Source: Schistosoma mansoni (lineage: Eukaryota > Platyhelminthes > Trematoda > Strigeidida > Schistosomatidae). Taken from it: a DNA stretch of 64,000 nucleotides. Under the pieces are notes generated by a model. It was not told the DNA's origin. It made no database searches and saw only the letters and a list, made by a program, of their open reading frames with translations. Both the position numbers and the translations under genes were made by a program. Shown in pieces: positions 1-13,100 of the stretch; positions within the stretch are counted from its first letter, which is position 1, and each line of letters begins with the position of its first letter. The stretch lies in assembly GCF_000237925.1 (NCBI RefSeq), contig NC_031495.1, forward strand, positions 1 to 64,000. The letters are read 5' to 3'.

Positions 1-480
1 CTGGGATCATTCGAAAATGTGAGGTCGGTAAGTCGTTGGAGAAACAGTCAGATGCCGTCACGCGTAGACTGGGTATTCACAAGTGAAGAATTCCTAGTCG
101 ACGACCTCTCAAACTTGGAAGCTGGCTCACATCACACCAATTTTCAAAGGAGGTCGACGTACATTTTCGAATGATCCCAGATCGTCGATGGGGTTGAAGA
201 AGCGAGCTTCAGTTTAGTTGTCACCTCCAATGATGGTTTGTTCCGCGAGGTTGATTCTAGGAGGATTGAAGTGCCCTACAATCAGGGCATGAGAGAATCC
301 AAGACGCGAAGAGCGGGTTAATCCTTTCAGCAAACGATTGTCATACTCGATGTCGGCAGTGGGCTTCCTGTAGATGAACACAACTAGACACCTCGAGGTG
401 GTAGACGATCTTACTGAGCACCATATTAATTCATCAAGATCGAGAAACTCTTGATTGTGAAGTTGGTGCGCCTACAGGCA
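1..480. mobile_element. CR1-like LINE endonuclease fragment, folded back on itself
   Basis: Positions 480 down to 161 on the minus strand read an apurinic-type endonuclease segment of a CR1-like LINE (an IVGHFNPPRI motif, then IDDLGSFENV). Positions 1-140 on the plus strand begin again at LGSFENV and carry the next part of the same domain (SRWRNSQMPSRVDWVF and onward). The two pieces meet head to head, so positions 1-20 and 161-180 form a perfect 20-bp inverted repeat. The seen part is the overlap. That it arose by a twin-priming type inversion, or by an assembly palindrome, is inference. The left end lies outside the window. Confidence 0.7.
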
Positions 481-1460
481 TGATCGTATGTTATGAGGAA
501 AGGAGGCCTGACGACCTATACTAATCCTTGCAGTTTTAATACTGTAGGGGTCCGATCCCGTTCTGAATATATCAACAAAAAGTGCTAATATTACGTGTTC
601 CGGTAGGGAATTCCAGTAATTCACTACTCAGTGTGACAAACAAAACTCAAGACGTAGACGATTCGATATCGGTTTTTGAACTTTCTTCGGATGTCCTCTC
701 AATTGATCAGTCCTAGACAGAAGGAAAAGGTAGTATATATTAGTACCAAGGTCATTGTTCAGCACACAATAATCCAATATTAGACCACCATGTATTCGAC
801 TTTAAGATAACGGAAATAGGTTGAGGTGTTTCAGTCTGTCTTCATAAGATAGGCCAGAGAGGCCTTTGACCTTTCTAGTCCCTCGTTGTTGGACTCGTTC
901 TAGCATAACCGCCTCAAACTTGAGACGAGGACTCGCTTCTTGAATCACACATTCCAAATGTGGTCTCACGAAAGTCGAGCATAATAATCTAAACATTTCC
1001 TCATTCAAATACCGAAAAGATCTACGAATAACCTATAATACCCTATGGTCTTTTGCGGCGGCAGCCTTACAGTTACTTGTAGCCTTGAGGTCGCTGCTTA
1101 TTATGACTCCGAAGTCTTCATAGTACATTACTTTAAGTAACAGATCCACGTATATTGTAGTGACACAAATCATCATAGTTATTTAATTGCATCACCACAC
1201 TTTTTTTAAAATTCACTTCTAGTGACCATCCGTCCATTCATGCCACCAATGGGTGGAGATCAGCCTGTAAAACTATTCTATCTAACATACAGTGTATGGG
1301 TCTCCAAATCTTTATGTCGTCGGCGAAGAGTAGAACGGATGACTTTTCTGCAGTTGGTGACTCATTTATATGAAGTAAAAGAGAAGAGGACCAAGGAATG
1401 CATCTTGAAGGACTCCACTCTTCACAGTTTCCCACGCTGAGAGAGCTCCATTTAACCTTG
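481..1460 (-). mobile_element. CR1-like LINE, 3' part of reverse transcriptase and 3' UTR
   Basis: Read on the minus strand from 1460, this begins near an LLFADDIKIW motif, the catalytic F/YADD box of CR1 reverse transcriptase. It continues through the C-terminal RT extension (FVRPHLECVIQEASPR, LNLFPLSYRR and a decayed WNSLPEH motif). The 3' UTR ends near 490 with a GGTCGTCAGGCCTCC segment that also follows the stop of the related copy at 39800-40610. Several frame breaks separate the blocks, so the copy is dead. A different CR1 copy on the plus strand starts at its upstream end. Confidence 0.75.
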
Positions 1461-2535
1461 CCATCTGTCTCCTGTCATGGGGAAAGTCACTTTTCGATTT
1501 CTTGATTAACATTAACGATTTTCCTCAACAAGTTTCATCTGACTTATTGCTTTTTGCTGATGATGTGAGACTTTGGAGAGAGATACGTAACCAAAAGGAT
1601 ATACTAGCACTTCGGGAGGATCTGACTTGACTTCAAAGTTGGGCAGACGACAATGGACTTACCCTCAACACTTCAAAGTGCAAAGTAGTCCATCTGCAAC
1701 ATGTTGCAGACTGTAGTTACAACTTGGGAAACTCCTCTCTAGCAGTTTCCCAAGTCGAAAAAGACTTAGGAGTGTTAGTACCCTATGACCTGAAGTCGTA
1801 CGCTAACTGCGACAAAAACGCCTTTCAAGCAAACCTTGCACTGGTAACATTGAAGCGCATTTTTGGGCAGTTTGACGGTAGAACCTTCCACATAATCTTC
1901 ACCAGTTTTATTCGTCACCATTTAGAGTACGGAAACATATTATTTCCCTCCTCCCTCCAAAAGGATAAGGACACTCTGGAACGTATCCAACGTGGAGCCA
2001 CGAAATCAGTTCGGGAACTCAAATTCAAACCTTATGAAGAGCGCCTCCAATCACTTAGCCTTTACCCGTTAGAGTACAGGCGTCTTAGAGGTGACCTTCT
2101 TATGAATTACAATATCCTTTACACTTCTGGTCATCCCCTTGAACATCTTCTTAAGCTTAGTCACAACACTAACTTAAGAGGTAACACGCAGAAAATGGAG
2201 ACCCAACATAGCAGAACAGACTATAGACACAACTTCTACTCCGTGAAAGTTGTCAAATGCTGGAATTAGCTGCCGACTGAGCTAGTCCAAGTGACTTCCC
2301 AGGAGTCCTTTAAGGTGAAACTTGACCTATTCTTAAGGACTAAGGATAACATATTATTTTGATTTACCGATTCTTTTTTCCTCTATTATCGTTAATATGC
2401 CTAGGTTCTTGCCTGGAGGTATTGGTGATCCACTGCTACTAGACACGAAAGCCCGTTAAGCGAAAGCTTCTTATATTCCGTCCTCAACCATTTGCACCAT
2501 TTGAACTGAAGACTGAAAATATTCGCGCGAAAACC
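1441..2535 (+). mobile_element. CR1-like LINE, RT C-terminus and 3' tail
   Basis: Plus-strand relic of a second CR1 subfamily. It shows LLLFADDVRLW (catalytic box) near 1550-1580, an LQSWADDNGL region, then an open stretch from 1724 through LKRIFGQFDGRTFHIIF and LERIQRGATK to a premature TAG in the VVKCWN-LPTEL motif near 2267. The 3' UTR ends in short CATTTGAAC-type repeats near 2510. The 44536-45210 copy is the same subfamily and reads through the WNSLPTEL motif. The head is 5' truncated. Confidence 0.8.
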
Positions 2536-3291
2536 CTAGCGCGTCGTTTCGAATTTGTGTGGTTTGTCTCCATACCTTGTCCTAACTACACAACGTAGTT
2601 TTGACCTAGCTACAGAGACTACATATATGTACCTTCTTTGGTGATTTGTTTCTGGGCAATTTCACTCATCTGATTGAGTTGCACATCACATTGTAAGCAA
2701 TACAATGTCTTGACAACTCTGCAGCTATATAATTGCCAACTTTTAAAATAAGGTTACGGTGGCCTACATCTCATCGCATAGTTAGGTTACTTCAACTGCA
2801 TACAAAATATGGTGGAGTATCATGTCAGATCCACACCACTACGTACTTCATAATTTCCAAAATGTCACTGGTAACGGATAGAAAAAAATAGCGAAATTTA
2901 CTGTTAAACTAATTATTGTTACCCAACGACCTGTTGGAATAAGTGATTTAAGGTAGACTGGTTTATTAACTTCTTGCTACTCATTGTACATAGCAATAGA
3001 AAATTCCGGAAGACTGATTTATGGAAGACCTTTGAGTGACAATAAAGCAACCTAATTACCAAGATCAAAAAGAGAGTTTTGAATTAGTGTGTGATTGAAA
3101 TCTAGAGTTCGAACTTGAGGTTTGGAATTGGAGTAAGGGTTCTCACCACGGACTGGCATAAGCTATAATGCTTAAGTGCTATTTAAATATACGAATGAAT
3201 GAATTTCACTCCGAAACCCAAGACTTGCTATCCTTAATTTCATTTATCCGTCCAAAAACTATCTCCTCTTCACATTTCCCTCAGAACATGT
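2536..3291. other. intergenic, nothing recognised
   Basis: AT-rich sequence without a convincing reading frame, repeat end or RNA signature. It separates the CR1 relics from a possible minus-strand exon and the FEN1 start. Confidence 0.5.
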
Positions 3292-3500
3292 CTAGTTTCC
3301 TGACATGACAGCCTCGAGTTTGACTCGTTCTACAACTTTTTGCAATTCTTTATTCAGTGTAGTGACGAATCTGTCTGGCACAGCTGCTATGACCGCCTGG
3401 CACTGCTTGTGGTTTCTTTTGTAGAGTTTTGCTAGTGATAGTAAGTCAATAATGGAAAAGTCCACATAAATCCGATTTAAATATAACATCACCTAGGTGT
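3292..3500 (-). CDS. possible terminal exon of an unidentified host gene
   Basis: On the minus strand an open segment of about 67 codons ends in a stop at 3292. It is preceded by a candidate acceptor (CACCTAG, next to 3500). The peptide has features of a real helical protein (DFSIIDLLSLAKLYKRNHKQ, then a VPDRFVTTLNKELQKVVERV block) and does not look like any transposon protein in this window. If real, its gene would be transcribed away from FEN1, whose ATG lies about 380 bp to the right. No upstream exons lie between here and FEN1 that I could find, so an isolated exon or pseudo-exon is possible. The family was not recognised. Confidence 0.35.
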
Positions 3501-3878
3501 AACCATTTCTATTTCAGCTGTAATGACTGAATAAGTGCTTGTGTTGCCCCATCTATACTAACCCGTATTTTCTAAGGTACTGTAGCTTCTACTTAAGATG
3601 GATGTTCTTTTGTATGTCCTTTTCTGTGCTATTTTATGGTTTGGAACATTTTGCGTCTAGATTATACTTTGAGTTAAATGTATCTGAGCTACCTTAAAAC
3701 TAAGTTATAGTGTGGAATGGTCTTTTTCAGACGTGTAGCTCAATACATTAATTCTTAACGGACCGTCAACACTAATTTCGGCGCATCGTTGTTCCTGTAT
3801 CCCGCTTCAATTTGCACCATCCGACAAACTCTGTGGTCACTATTACTAAGTCGGGCCTACAGATCATCTGCCGTAAAC

Positions 3879-4107
3879 ATGGGAGTTCATCAGTTGAGCA
3901 AGGTAATTGGTGATAATGCACAGAAGGCAGTCAAAAGCTGTGAAATAAAATCATATTTCGGTTGGGATAACTAGAAACATTCTTGTTACCAAATTTTTTT
4001 ATAGGAAGGAAAGTAGCAATTGACGCTTCCATGTCAATTTACCAGTTTCTTATTGCTGTTAGACAAGAAGGGAATACTCTAATGAATGCAGAAGGAGAGT
4101 CGACTAG
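3879..4107 (+). CDS. FEN1: FEN1 exons 1 and 2 (N-terminal nuclease domain)
   Basis: Exon 1 (3879-3960) starts at the only fitting ATG, giving [11 protein letters not shown]; the family start is MGI-GL-K-I. It ends in phase 1 before a weak donor (GTTGGG). A 44-nt intron follows. Exon 2 (4005-4107) resumes with [15 protein letters not shown], containing metal ligand D34 and Y40, and ends at a GTGAGT donor in phase 2. Two positions usually conserved in FEN1 differ: Q at 5 where Gly is common, and Q at 15 where Pro is common. Both could be drift in an unselected copy. Confidence 0.88.
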
Positions 4108-7100
4108 GTGAGTTTTACAAATAACCCCGTAAACATGAGGAGTCTTATTTTTGTAACGTAGATTTCTTATCCCCACTTAAAACATCCTTTAGATCTCGTC
4201 AGCATAAAAATGAAGACTTCATAGACTTTTAAATTTATCAGTGGACAATGCATGCGCTTTTCTATGTCCAAACACCAATTATATCAATCATAAGTCAGCG
4301 TAGTACCTGACATAAATTTATCACAATCTAAGCTGCTACATTATCATGTTATCACATCGGGAGGAAAACTTAACAAAATTAAAAGCAGGAGAGGTGAGAA
4401 ATGATATCAAGTAAGATAGGGAGCTAAGGGTGAGGGAAATAGTTCACCAGCAATAAATAGGATTGAAGAGTGGTAAGCATGGTGTCCTCCTGAGCCTAAG
4501 AACTGACAAAACTCTCAAGATTGAAGTAATTTACGCGCTCAGCTCCCTCACCCTTTGTGATCAGTATGAGGCATACTAACCCCGGATATAGATTATGCTT
4601 CATCTAAGGATGGATTCGCCTACGCCTCAACAGATGTAGTAAAATCACAACCGAGTAGTTTATTAGGGATAGGTTCGAAGCCAAAAAAATTGAAAGTAGG
4701 CTGAAATGAAAGTTACTCATACATTCGACAGGGCGCTAGACTAGCTCTGATCTCATTGAAGTTTTTTATTACCAGGACATTGTAAAAACTATAATGAATA
4801 CTCCACGAAAAAGGAAAACCCATCATATCCCATCACTAAGCTTCAAATCTGTAGATGACATAAGTGAACTGAGTGAAGAGTAATCAGGAAATTCGCTGTA
4901 GCATTGTAACGTTAAAAACGGAACATCTTTGAAAGTTTTTGAATTCACTACCAAAGACTTTTAGCGTTTCTGAATGCATAGGATTTTTCACAACCAACAC
5001 TTCTCGGATTGCTCATCTTGTTTCCGCACTTTAACTGTCACCTTTCTTTGTATGCAGAAATGTTTCTGGCGATTCATGCGTGCACCTCAAGTATTAGTTC
5101 GTTAGACATTTAGAATGCGATTACGTGACTAGTTTTCCTGGTTATATATTTCGTTTGTCTGTTAGGTTGTCTGGGTCCTTTTTTCTAGTATCAAGAATCG
5201 TGTGGGTTACTGTTATTTATTTATTTGACCACAAACAGTGGTACAAGGGAGCACCAAATATATATGCGCCACACAATAACAATGAGGTTGTGGAGACATA
5301 GATAATGTCGAGTTCATATAATAAAAAGAACAACAACGAATAGAGATTAGTGAGAGTGAATAAATAATAAAAATGGGAGAAACGGTTCACTTGGGAAAAA
5401 TATAACCAGCAAGAATTCTTTCAGATAAAGAAGTTACATTCACTTTTATGAAGAAAATAAAAGAAAGTTACAGTGGGATCGTCACTGGCCATGTCTGATA
5501 ACGTCTCAAGCCACTGTGTTTCACCATCTCTAAGACCCAAACCCGAGAACCGTGAAGGTCCAACATAAGCCAGTTCTGTACAGCTTTCTTTCACACTATG
5601 ACACCATGTCATACATTGACCATCTCTCCGTTTTTTCTAACCAGCGTTCTGGCGTCGGCAAATAACGGACGGCGTGCAATTCTCTGAGACGACATTCGTG
5701 AAACACGTCCAAGCCACCAAAGTCGAAGTTTCAAGGTGGTGACATCAATTGGATTATCGTCTCTGCGCCAAAACACACGTTGCCGAACCTCCGCATTATT
5801 AGCATGGTGTTGCCACTGAACTTCAACAATCCCTCACAGCCAACAATGACCAAACACAGAGTCGTCTTACATCTTCAACTCGGAGAGGCCATGTTACACA
5901 AGCATGAAACAAGAATTCCCTCACCGACGCATCATAGGTCCGACCTTTTACAACCAAACTAACATCATGAAAACATCGCAACGGTCCAGATTAGCATAAG
6001 CCACTCTGGCTTTCACTATACGTGAATCGATCTCATTATTCACGTCACCACTAGCACTTACACAGCTACTCAGATACACGAACTTCTCGACTACTTCTAT
6101 CCGCTCAATACCCAAGGTGAGTGTCGGATCAGGGTCCTATCGGTCTTGTAAAAGCACTTTTCACTTGGATAGTGCAAAGCACATACCATACCTACGGACA
6201 CTAATTGCCAACTGATTAAGTGAGGACTAGATGGCTTGGGCATCATTGCACAATAGGACAGAACCATGCGCATACTGAAGGTCAAGAAGTTTTTTCCAGA
6301 CAATAGACACATACCTCCATTAGGGACATCTATCAGAGCTGTTTCCAGAACATCATCGATGGCAAAGTTGAAGAGGATTGGTGAGGCTGGGCAACCCTGT
6401 CGAACCCCATTGTATTGACGAAACAATAAAGAGAGGCAGTTGTATCCTCTTATTCCGCATTAGGTATTTGTATATAAAGCCTTCCAGATGTTAATAAACT
6501 TCTCAGCCACACCCTTCTTCAACAGGCAATCCCAGAGAACTGTCCTGCCCCACGAATCGAAGGCGACCCTGATGTCGATAAACACAACGATTGTTGACCT
6601 GTGGTAAGTATGACGGTGTTCTAACAATTGGCGGAGGGTGAAGATATGATCAATATGTCCTCGACCACAACGAAAACCAGCCTGCTTCTCGCGAACCAAT
6701 CTTCCACGGGTTCTGAACAATATACGAAGCATGACGGGAGCCAATAGTTTAGACGCAATCGGAAGTGGACTTATCCTCCGATAGTTGTTGCAAAGACGAC
6801 GTGAACCCTTTTTAAAGATAGGGACAATTATCGACTCATTCCATGATGTTGGAATACTCTCTAATTGTCAGACCTTTGTAAACAACGCAGTCAGTTCCTT
6901 GGCCAGAAATTCACCAGCATCGCTTATGAGCAGGACGATTCGCGGAGCCACAAGCGACTTTGCTGGCCATTTTCATAGAGTCATGCAAAGCAGTCAGTTC
7001 TTATCCATACTTTTCAGTGGGTTAATAGCTAGTTTTGAACCTAACTCTGTTTGATATTTGGTTGCAATAGAAGTTGTAGTAAATTTGCCTATATCAATTC

Positions 7101-10100
7101 ATCTAGGGTGATTTTGCTGTCTACCGAAACGTAAGATTGCAGTCGAACCATGGCATGATCAGAGTCCAGATATGTACTACTAGTGGAGTTGCTGTCTTGT
7201 GCACGACAACTCCGGTGGTAGCTGATCGCGATGTAATCAATCTGAGTCCAGGCTTGAGATGCAGAGGTTGGACGCCTGGACGGTCACCGTTATCTGACCT
7301 GCGACCAACAAGTCCTGAACGATTCTCTTCTGTGCCTAGACGCCCGACCTGAGCATTCAAGTTTCTGGCTACTACAACAATATCTGTCGAATACACTTTC
7401 TGTAGAAGAACTGTTAACTGGTGATAAAACTCATACTTGATCGCATCCGGGCCGCAATCTTTTAGAGCGTAGGCGTAGGTGACGAAAAGACATCATTTCT
7501 CACAACGATTTCTCTATTTGATGGAAATTTTTAATCTAACAGTACATAACCGATTGTTAATAGGAGTCCAATCGGTCAGTTATGTCTCATCTCCAGTGCT
7601 TAGTTCGACACCAACGCCAACAAAACCGGAAGATGTCACAGGGTCCCCGGATAAACGCACGTAAAACAAGCTTTCCTTAGCGACAGATGGAGAGCAAATT
7701 TGTAGTACTTCGCTAGAGTCTTGAATACGGGCCTCGGATAGACAACACATCGATGTTAAGACTTTCTAAAGACATAGCCAACCCTGTTTGTTGCCCGGAA
7801 TGCATTATTGTGCGAACATTGACGGAGTTCAGTTTGAATGGCATACGCAGTTTCAGAATGACTGGTTCAGTATCCGTAGTCGGTGGTAGCATTCACCTTC
7901 CGACCGGTCTTTTAAAAGGGAAGACAATATCATAGACTCTACGAAACGACATTGGTCGTCACTCATGCTGTTCAAAGTTATAATATTGTATTTATTAGAT
8001 TTTCCGTTCATTGATTTTCAGCTGCGATCGCCTTAGCATTTTATTTGACACTGTGCTCTCTTTCTTGCTTTTTGATATTTTAGTCATTTGATGGGCATGT
8101 TTTATAGAACAATAAGAATGATAGAAAATGGAATTAAACCTGTATATGTTTTTGAAGGGAAACCACGGGGTGATCATGTTCCGTCAGGAGCTTTTAAGTC
8201 TAGAGACAGTTATCGACGGTGAGAAAGATGTGTCACTCCCCATCAGGTCGGAGTATATAGAAGGTGGTCTCAGAATAGTGGAATTGTTTAGTTAAGGTTA
8301 CCCCAGCTCATAACGAAGATTGCAGACAGCTTCTTAATTTAATGGGTGTTCGGTTGTTAATGTGAGTTGTTGTAATAAATCATCAAGCTTTTCGACTAAT
8401 TTATCGTTTAAAATAATTTTTTAGAATATAGCTTAATCAAGACATGTCCGCAACTCCGGTGGTACTTATTTTTCCACCTGACCTAGGAAGAATGGGGTAA
8501 ATAGTGACTAGTACTCATATCATGGTTACCTACATCGGTTATTCACTTTCATACTCGGCGAGAAAAATATTTCTGAATGAAAAATGATCTGATTTAGAAG
8601 GTCAGGGTGATATCTTTCCGGGTTTCTGTCCCATGAATGTACTTAAGAATACGTGGATGTGTAGTGAAGTTAAATAACTAAGTATGTGGTTTATCACTCG
8701 GCTTAGGGCAACACTATTTGGTAACCAACGATTTTAACCAGAAGGTCAATTCTGAACTAGATGAAACAATATTTGGATGATCTATACGTACAGTGAGAAG
8801 TTTATATATATATTATGAAGTAAGATTTCAGTACTTCATCTTAGTCTTCTTTTTGATTCAGTGAATCAATCAGTATTCTTTGTGAGGAATTTCGCGACTG
8901 CTGTGATCAAATGCCATAGTTTGGTTTTTGCATTGGAATTTTTTACTTAAGTAAATAGAAAAAGTGTACAGTGGGTTTTCATTAAACATTGAGTCTTCAG
9001 TTTTCTGTAATTTCTGTCAGACATTTTATCCGCGTTTACAATCTAAGTTTAGCTGTCACGAGCAGTCATTATCATTTAGTTTATAAAGAAAATACTGTCG
9101 ACTTTTTAAAACTTTGGAACCAAGAGTAAGAGAACTGACACAAGCTATGGATATATATGGCTGAGTTGTCAGCACTGAGTATTATAAAAAACTAAGCTCT
9201 TTCATATCAAGTACTATGTTTCAAACTTACCTTTTAGTCTTACAAAATGCGTGCAGTAATCATAGAGTATTAGCGACTATTATTTGACTACTTCCTATTC
9301 TAGAACAGTGGAATGAAACTAGAAAAGGTTCACGGAATTTCGCGTAAGAACACACCTCCGTGTGTTTGAGTAACGTGCAAAGTTTTGTTAGTGGTTGATA
9401 AATTATATTCGTTTTTTTCACAGCATTTTATGATTGAATTTTCGCTTTTTTCTATCAGATATCTTGTCTTCACCTTTCACTATATGATATTTATGGTTGG
9501 TCTATCATAGTGATTCAGTAGAATTATGACAACCTGCACGCATTTTCCTTTATTTCACACGTACTGCTGAGGAAGGAGTGTAAGATTAAGTTTTAGTGCT
9601 TTTGTAACGATAATTACCAACATTCGGTTTGCAGAACAGGTTCTTTCATTCAGAAAATCCACTGCTTTTGTCTATTATTTCCATCCTGCGGTACTGTTCC
9701 AGATTATTTTTTAAAGTATTCATGAAGTAAAAACAAATTTTGACTTTTAAGTGGATTCAAATAGGGATATGAAGCATCAGAAAGTGCTTGAAATATCAAG
9801 TTTATTTTTGAAGTATCAATTAGTAACTGTGTACCTGAAGACTATTCTCACAAACCGAAATCCTTATTATTACTTATAGTGGCGAATGTCTTCCTCTCAT
9901 ATATAATAATTTAAAAATTTTTTTGAAGTAAAACCACTTAAACAGCCCGTGAAGTGACAAAATATCGATTACCGATCCATCATCAGTTCGATATATGAAC
10001 CTTGATGGAAAACTTAGGGAGCTGATTAGGTGAGAGGTGAACAAACGTAACAGTCACACCTGCTTTCACCCAGATCTAGTAAGATTGCTTTTTATTTCTT

Positions 10101-13100
10101 ATACTGAATATCATGTACCACAGATGTTGCCAAAATGAATAGTAAAGTCCAAGGCCTATTGAATACATTTGCATCTAGAATTGCTTTTACACTTGGAATA
10201 CATGGTCCACTCTGAGGTCGTGGGTTCGAATCCCACTCCTGACACTAGACTTATTAGCCTCCAAAGGCCCTGATATAACCGAAAGTGGGGAGGGCCCGCC
10301 CTCCCTCTCGAAATGCTCCCACATGGCCACGCGTATACAGCCTCTGCCAGGGAAGTCCTACTCGTTGACTTCTTGCGGTGCGGGTGTTGTTTACGAAAGT
10401 GAGAGGACGAAAAGCGAATGTCCGACGCTTTAACCGGGTAAGTGGACACGGAGGATCCATCTAGGGGATTTGGAAAACCCTGATTCCAAGCCAATGGTGC
10501 ACATAGGCTTCAGGATCCTGAGGGAACAAATGGCGTATGAACCTATGGCTGGTCACCAGCTACCATGAGACTGCATCTCCTAATGTTGCTCCACTGTCTT
10601 GTGGATCAGACCTTTAGGTCAGAGGGTCGAGCAGTGGCCTCCTGAGAAAGCCACTTGCTTCGATCTGGTCACCCGGGCAATATCATAGCCCTCGCACAAT
10701 TAAAATGGAATCACATTTTTTTGTGTGGTGCATATATATCTGCTGCCCTCTTGTACCACTATTTATATGTTCAAATAAGTTAATAAATTTTATAACTTTT
10801 GGTTTTTAAACTGTACAAATGACGTAGTTTTGTTTAAGGGTTTTAAGTTGATGATGTTCATAGTTTAACGAATATCAAATTCCATCATTAGTTGTACAAG
10901 AACACATATAAATACCTGTAGCCGATTTTTGGAGTAAGTTGCAGTTCATTCACTTAAACTCAGATCATACCATGCTTTTTTACTTAGTGTGACTCGAAAA
11001 CAAATAGCTAATATATCTAGAGTATACACTTGTTTACTTCCCACTTATCCCTTTATTTTACACCACTAATTTGGCTGTTTCAGGCACCTGGAGAAGCAGA
11101 GGCGCAATGTGCAGTATTGGCGAAGTCAGGAAAGGTTTATGCTGTAGGGACTGAAGATATGGATGCATTGGCATTTGGTACTCCAGTTCTGCTACGACAT
11201 TTGACATTTAGTGAAGCCAGGTAATTACTTCACTTTAAACCTATTCAGACTCACATTTTGATTGTCAAAAATATCCCGTCCTTCACTTTGCAACCATATG
11301 TTATTGAATGATTTTGTTTTCTTGTTGTTAATGCACTAGTGACAAATAATTCTTATTTTCCAGATTTAGTCCATACTCAGTTATTCTGACCCATCCTACG
11401 ATTTACGAGAAATAATGTAAAGACCTTAAGTTGATTTCTAAATTTTCTGGGTATTTTTCTATCATTGATCACTGTTCCAAGACATAACAGCCAACCGAAC
11501 CGAATTTCGCTTTCAAATGTGTTATATTTATTATGATTGTCAAAATTATAACCTCTCAGTTAACATACTTTAGCAACTGTTCATTTAATAATGAGCTCGT
11601 AAATCGATCCTTAAATCTTGAAGCTGTTAGCTACTACTACCTGGCTGCAGTGTGATATGTTCTCCCACTTCACGGGTATTACATCAAACGGATATTAAAC
11701 AGAAAAATGAGTAATTATGTTTACGTCATAACTGTTTTTACCAAACCCAGTTCAAATTACTTATCACCAGTAGATAGTTAATTCTAACATCACTTTTTGG
11801 AATCCTTATTTGTCGATTAACAAACGAGTCACCCAACGTGTAATGTCAAGTATCAGGGAATTTGTTGTCGGAGTTTAAAATAACTTCCGCGTTTTTTTGT
11901 GACTGGCCTGTAAACATAGCCTGAGGTGCTTGCCTAATAAGTTTGTCAATCTGTCAGCCTGATAATTTAAATGCCAAGTGTTACCTGGTTCGCATATTGC
12001 TGTGTATAGCGCTATTCGCTTCAATAAGTGTTTACTAACTGTTTCGTTCATCTACGCATGTGTTTCCCATAATTTAAATACAGCGTAATTGAATTTAAAT
12101 TTACATATAATGAGGTGCAAGTTGTACTAGATCCGCAAGTTGTTGCTATTAGTAGATCCATTCCGAACTTCGTGCATCATCTGTCTTCCCTCAATAAATA
12201 CGATACCTTCACTGAGTTTATACCTTTATAGTTGACTATGAGAGCGTGGAACGCTTAGTCATCGGATCTTCCTAATATATAGATTCCTTCAGAAAATCCA
12301 GGTATATCTTATGCCATCATCTTTTTGTGCAGTGTACAATCTAATTGAGATAGATCTTTATGCGAATAACATGTAATATTCACAAAATGATTATTGATTT
12401 CTTTATATAGAAAAATGGCCATTCAAGAGTTCAACCTGACTTCAGTTCTCGAAGGTCTTGGTTTAACTATGGATCAATTTATAGATTTGTGCATATTACT
12501 TGGTTGTGACTATGTTGATACAATACGGGGAATCGGCCCTAAGAAAGCGTTAGATTTGTTGCATAAGTATCAGTCGATTGATTGTGTTTTGAAGAATATC
12601 GATAAATCTAAATATATTGTCCCAGATGATTGGCCTTACGAAGATGCGAAAAAGCTTTTCTTGAATCCCGAAGTGACAGACCCTTCATCAATTGAAGTAT
12701 GTCATCAATTAGGTTTTTTACATCTATATTTTTTTCACCAAAGCAACTAACATCGCTACATAGTCGAGATTTAACTAAGCATTCGTTCTGTGTTGTGCTT
12801 TAGAGAATATTATTTAGCCTCAATTGTTCTTGGTAGTACTTTTCTACGAACCAATGCATTTTAAGCAAATAATTTGTAGCTATTGCTTACTTACTTACGC
12901 CTGTTACCCCTCGTGGAGGAGCTTAGGCCGCACACCAGTATTCTCCATTCAATCCTGTCCTGGGCAATCCTTTTCAGTTCTTTCCAGTTGTTATTCATCC
13001 TTTTCGTATCTGCTTCTATTTCCCGGCGTAATGTGTTCTTTGGCCTTCCTCTTTTCCGTTTCCCTTCCGGCTTGCCTCGTGCTGCAGTTCGGCGATTTCC

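Noticed and set aside
1-180. A 180-bp MITE with 20-bp terminal inverted repeats
   Set aside because: Both arms and the interior translate as parts of a CR1 endonuclease, so the repeat comes from a LINE inversion and not from a DNA transposon.
5780-5962. Sixty-codon plus-strand frames that recur at 26158-26340, and similar pairs
   Set aside because: They are antisense shadows of the duplicated RTE LINE; recurrence comes from the segmental duplication.
10180-10256. A tRNA-Leu gene
   Set aside because: Only the T-arm and 3' acceptor strand are present; no 5' acceptor strand, D-arm or anticodon arm could be placed.
10156-10494. Open frames of 70-130 codons on the minus strand of SINE copies (also near 49700, 58800 and 61234)
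   Set aside because: They recur only because the SINE family is repeated, differ in extent from copy to copy and have no family signature.
12616-12720. FEN1 exon 5 reading on past its donor to a longer C-terminus
   Set aside because: The sequence after GTATGT loses all similarity to FEN1 and soon stops; the PIP-box exon lies downstream in a compatible arrangement.
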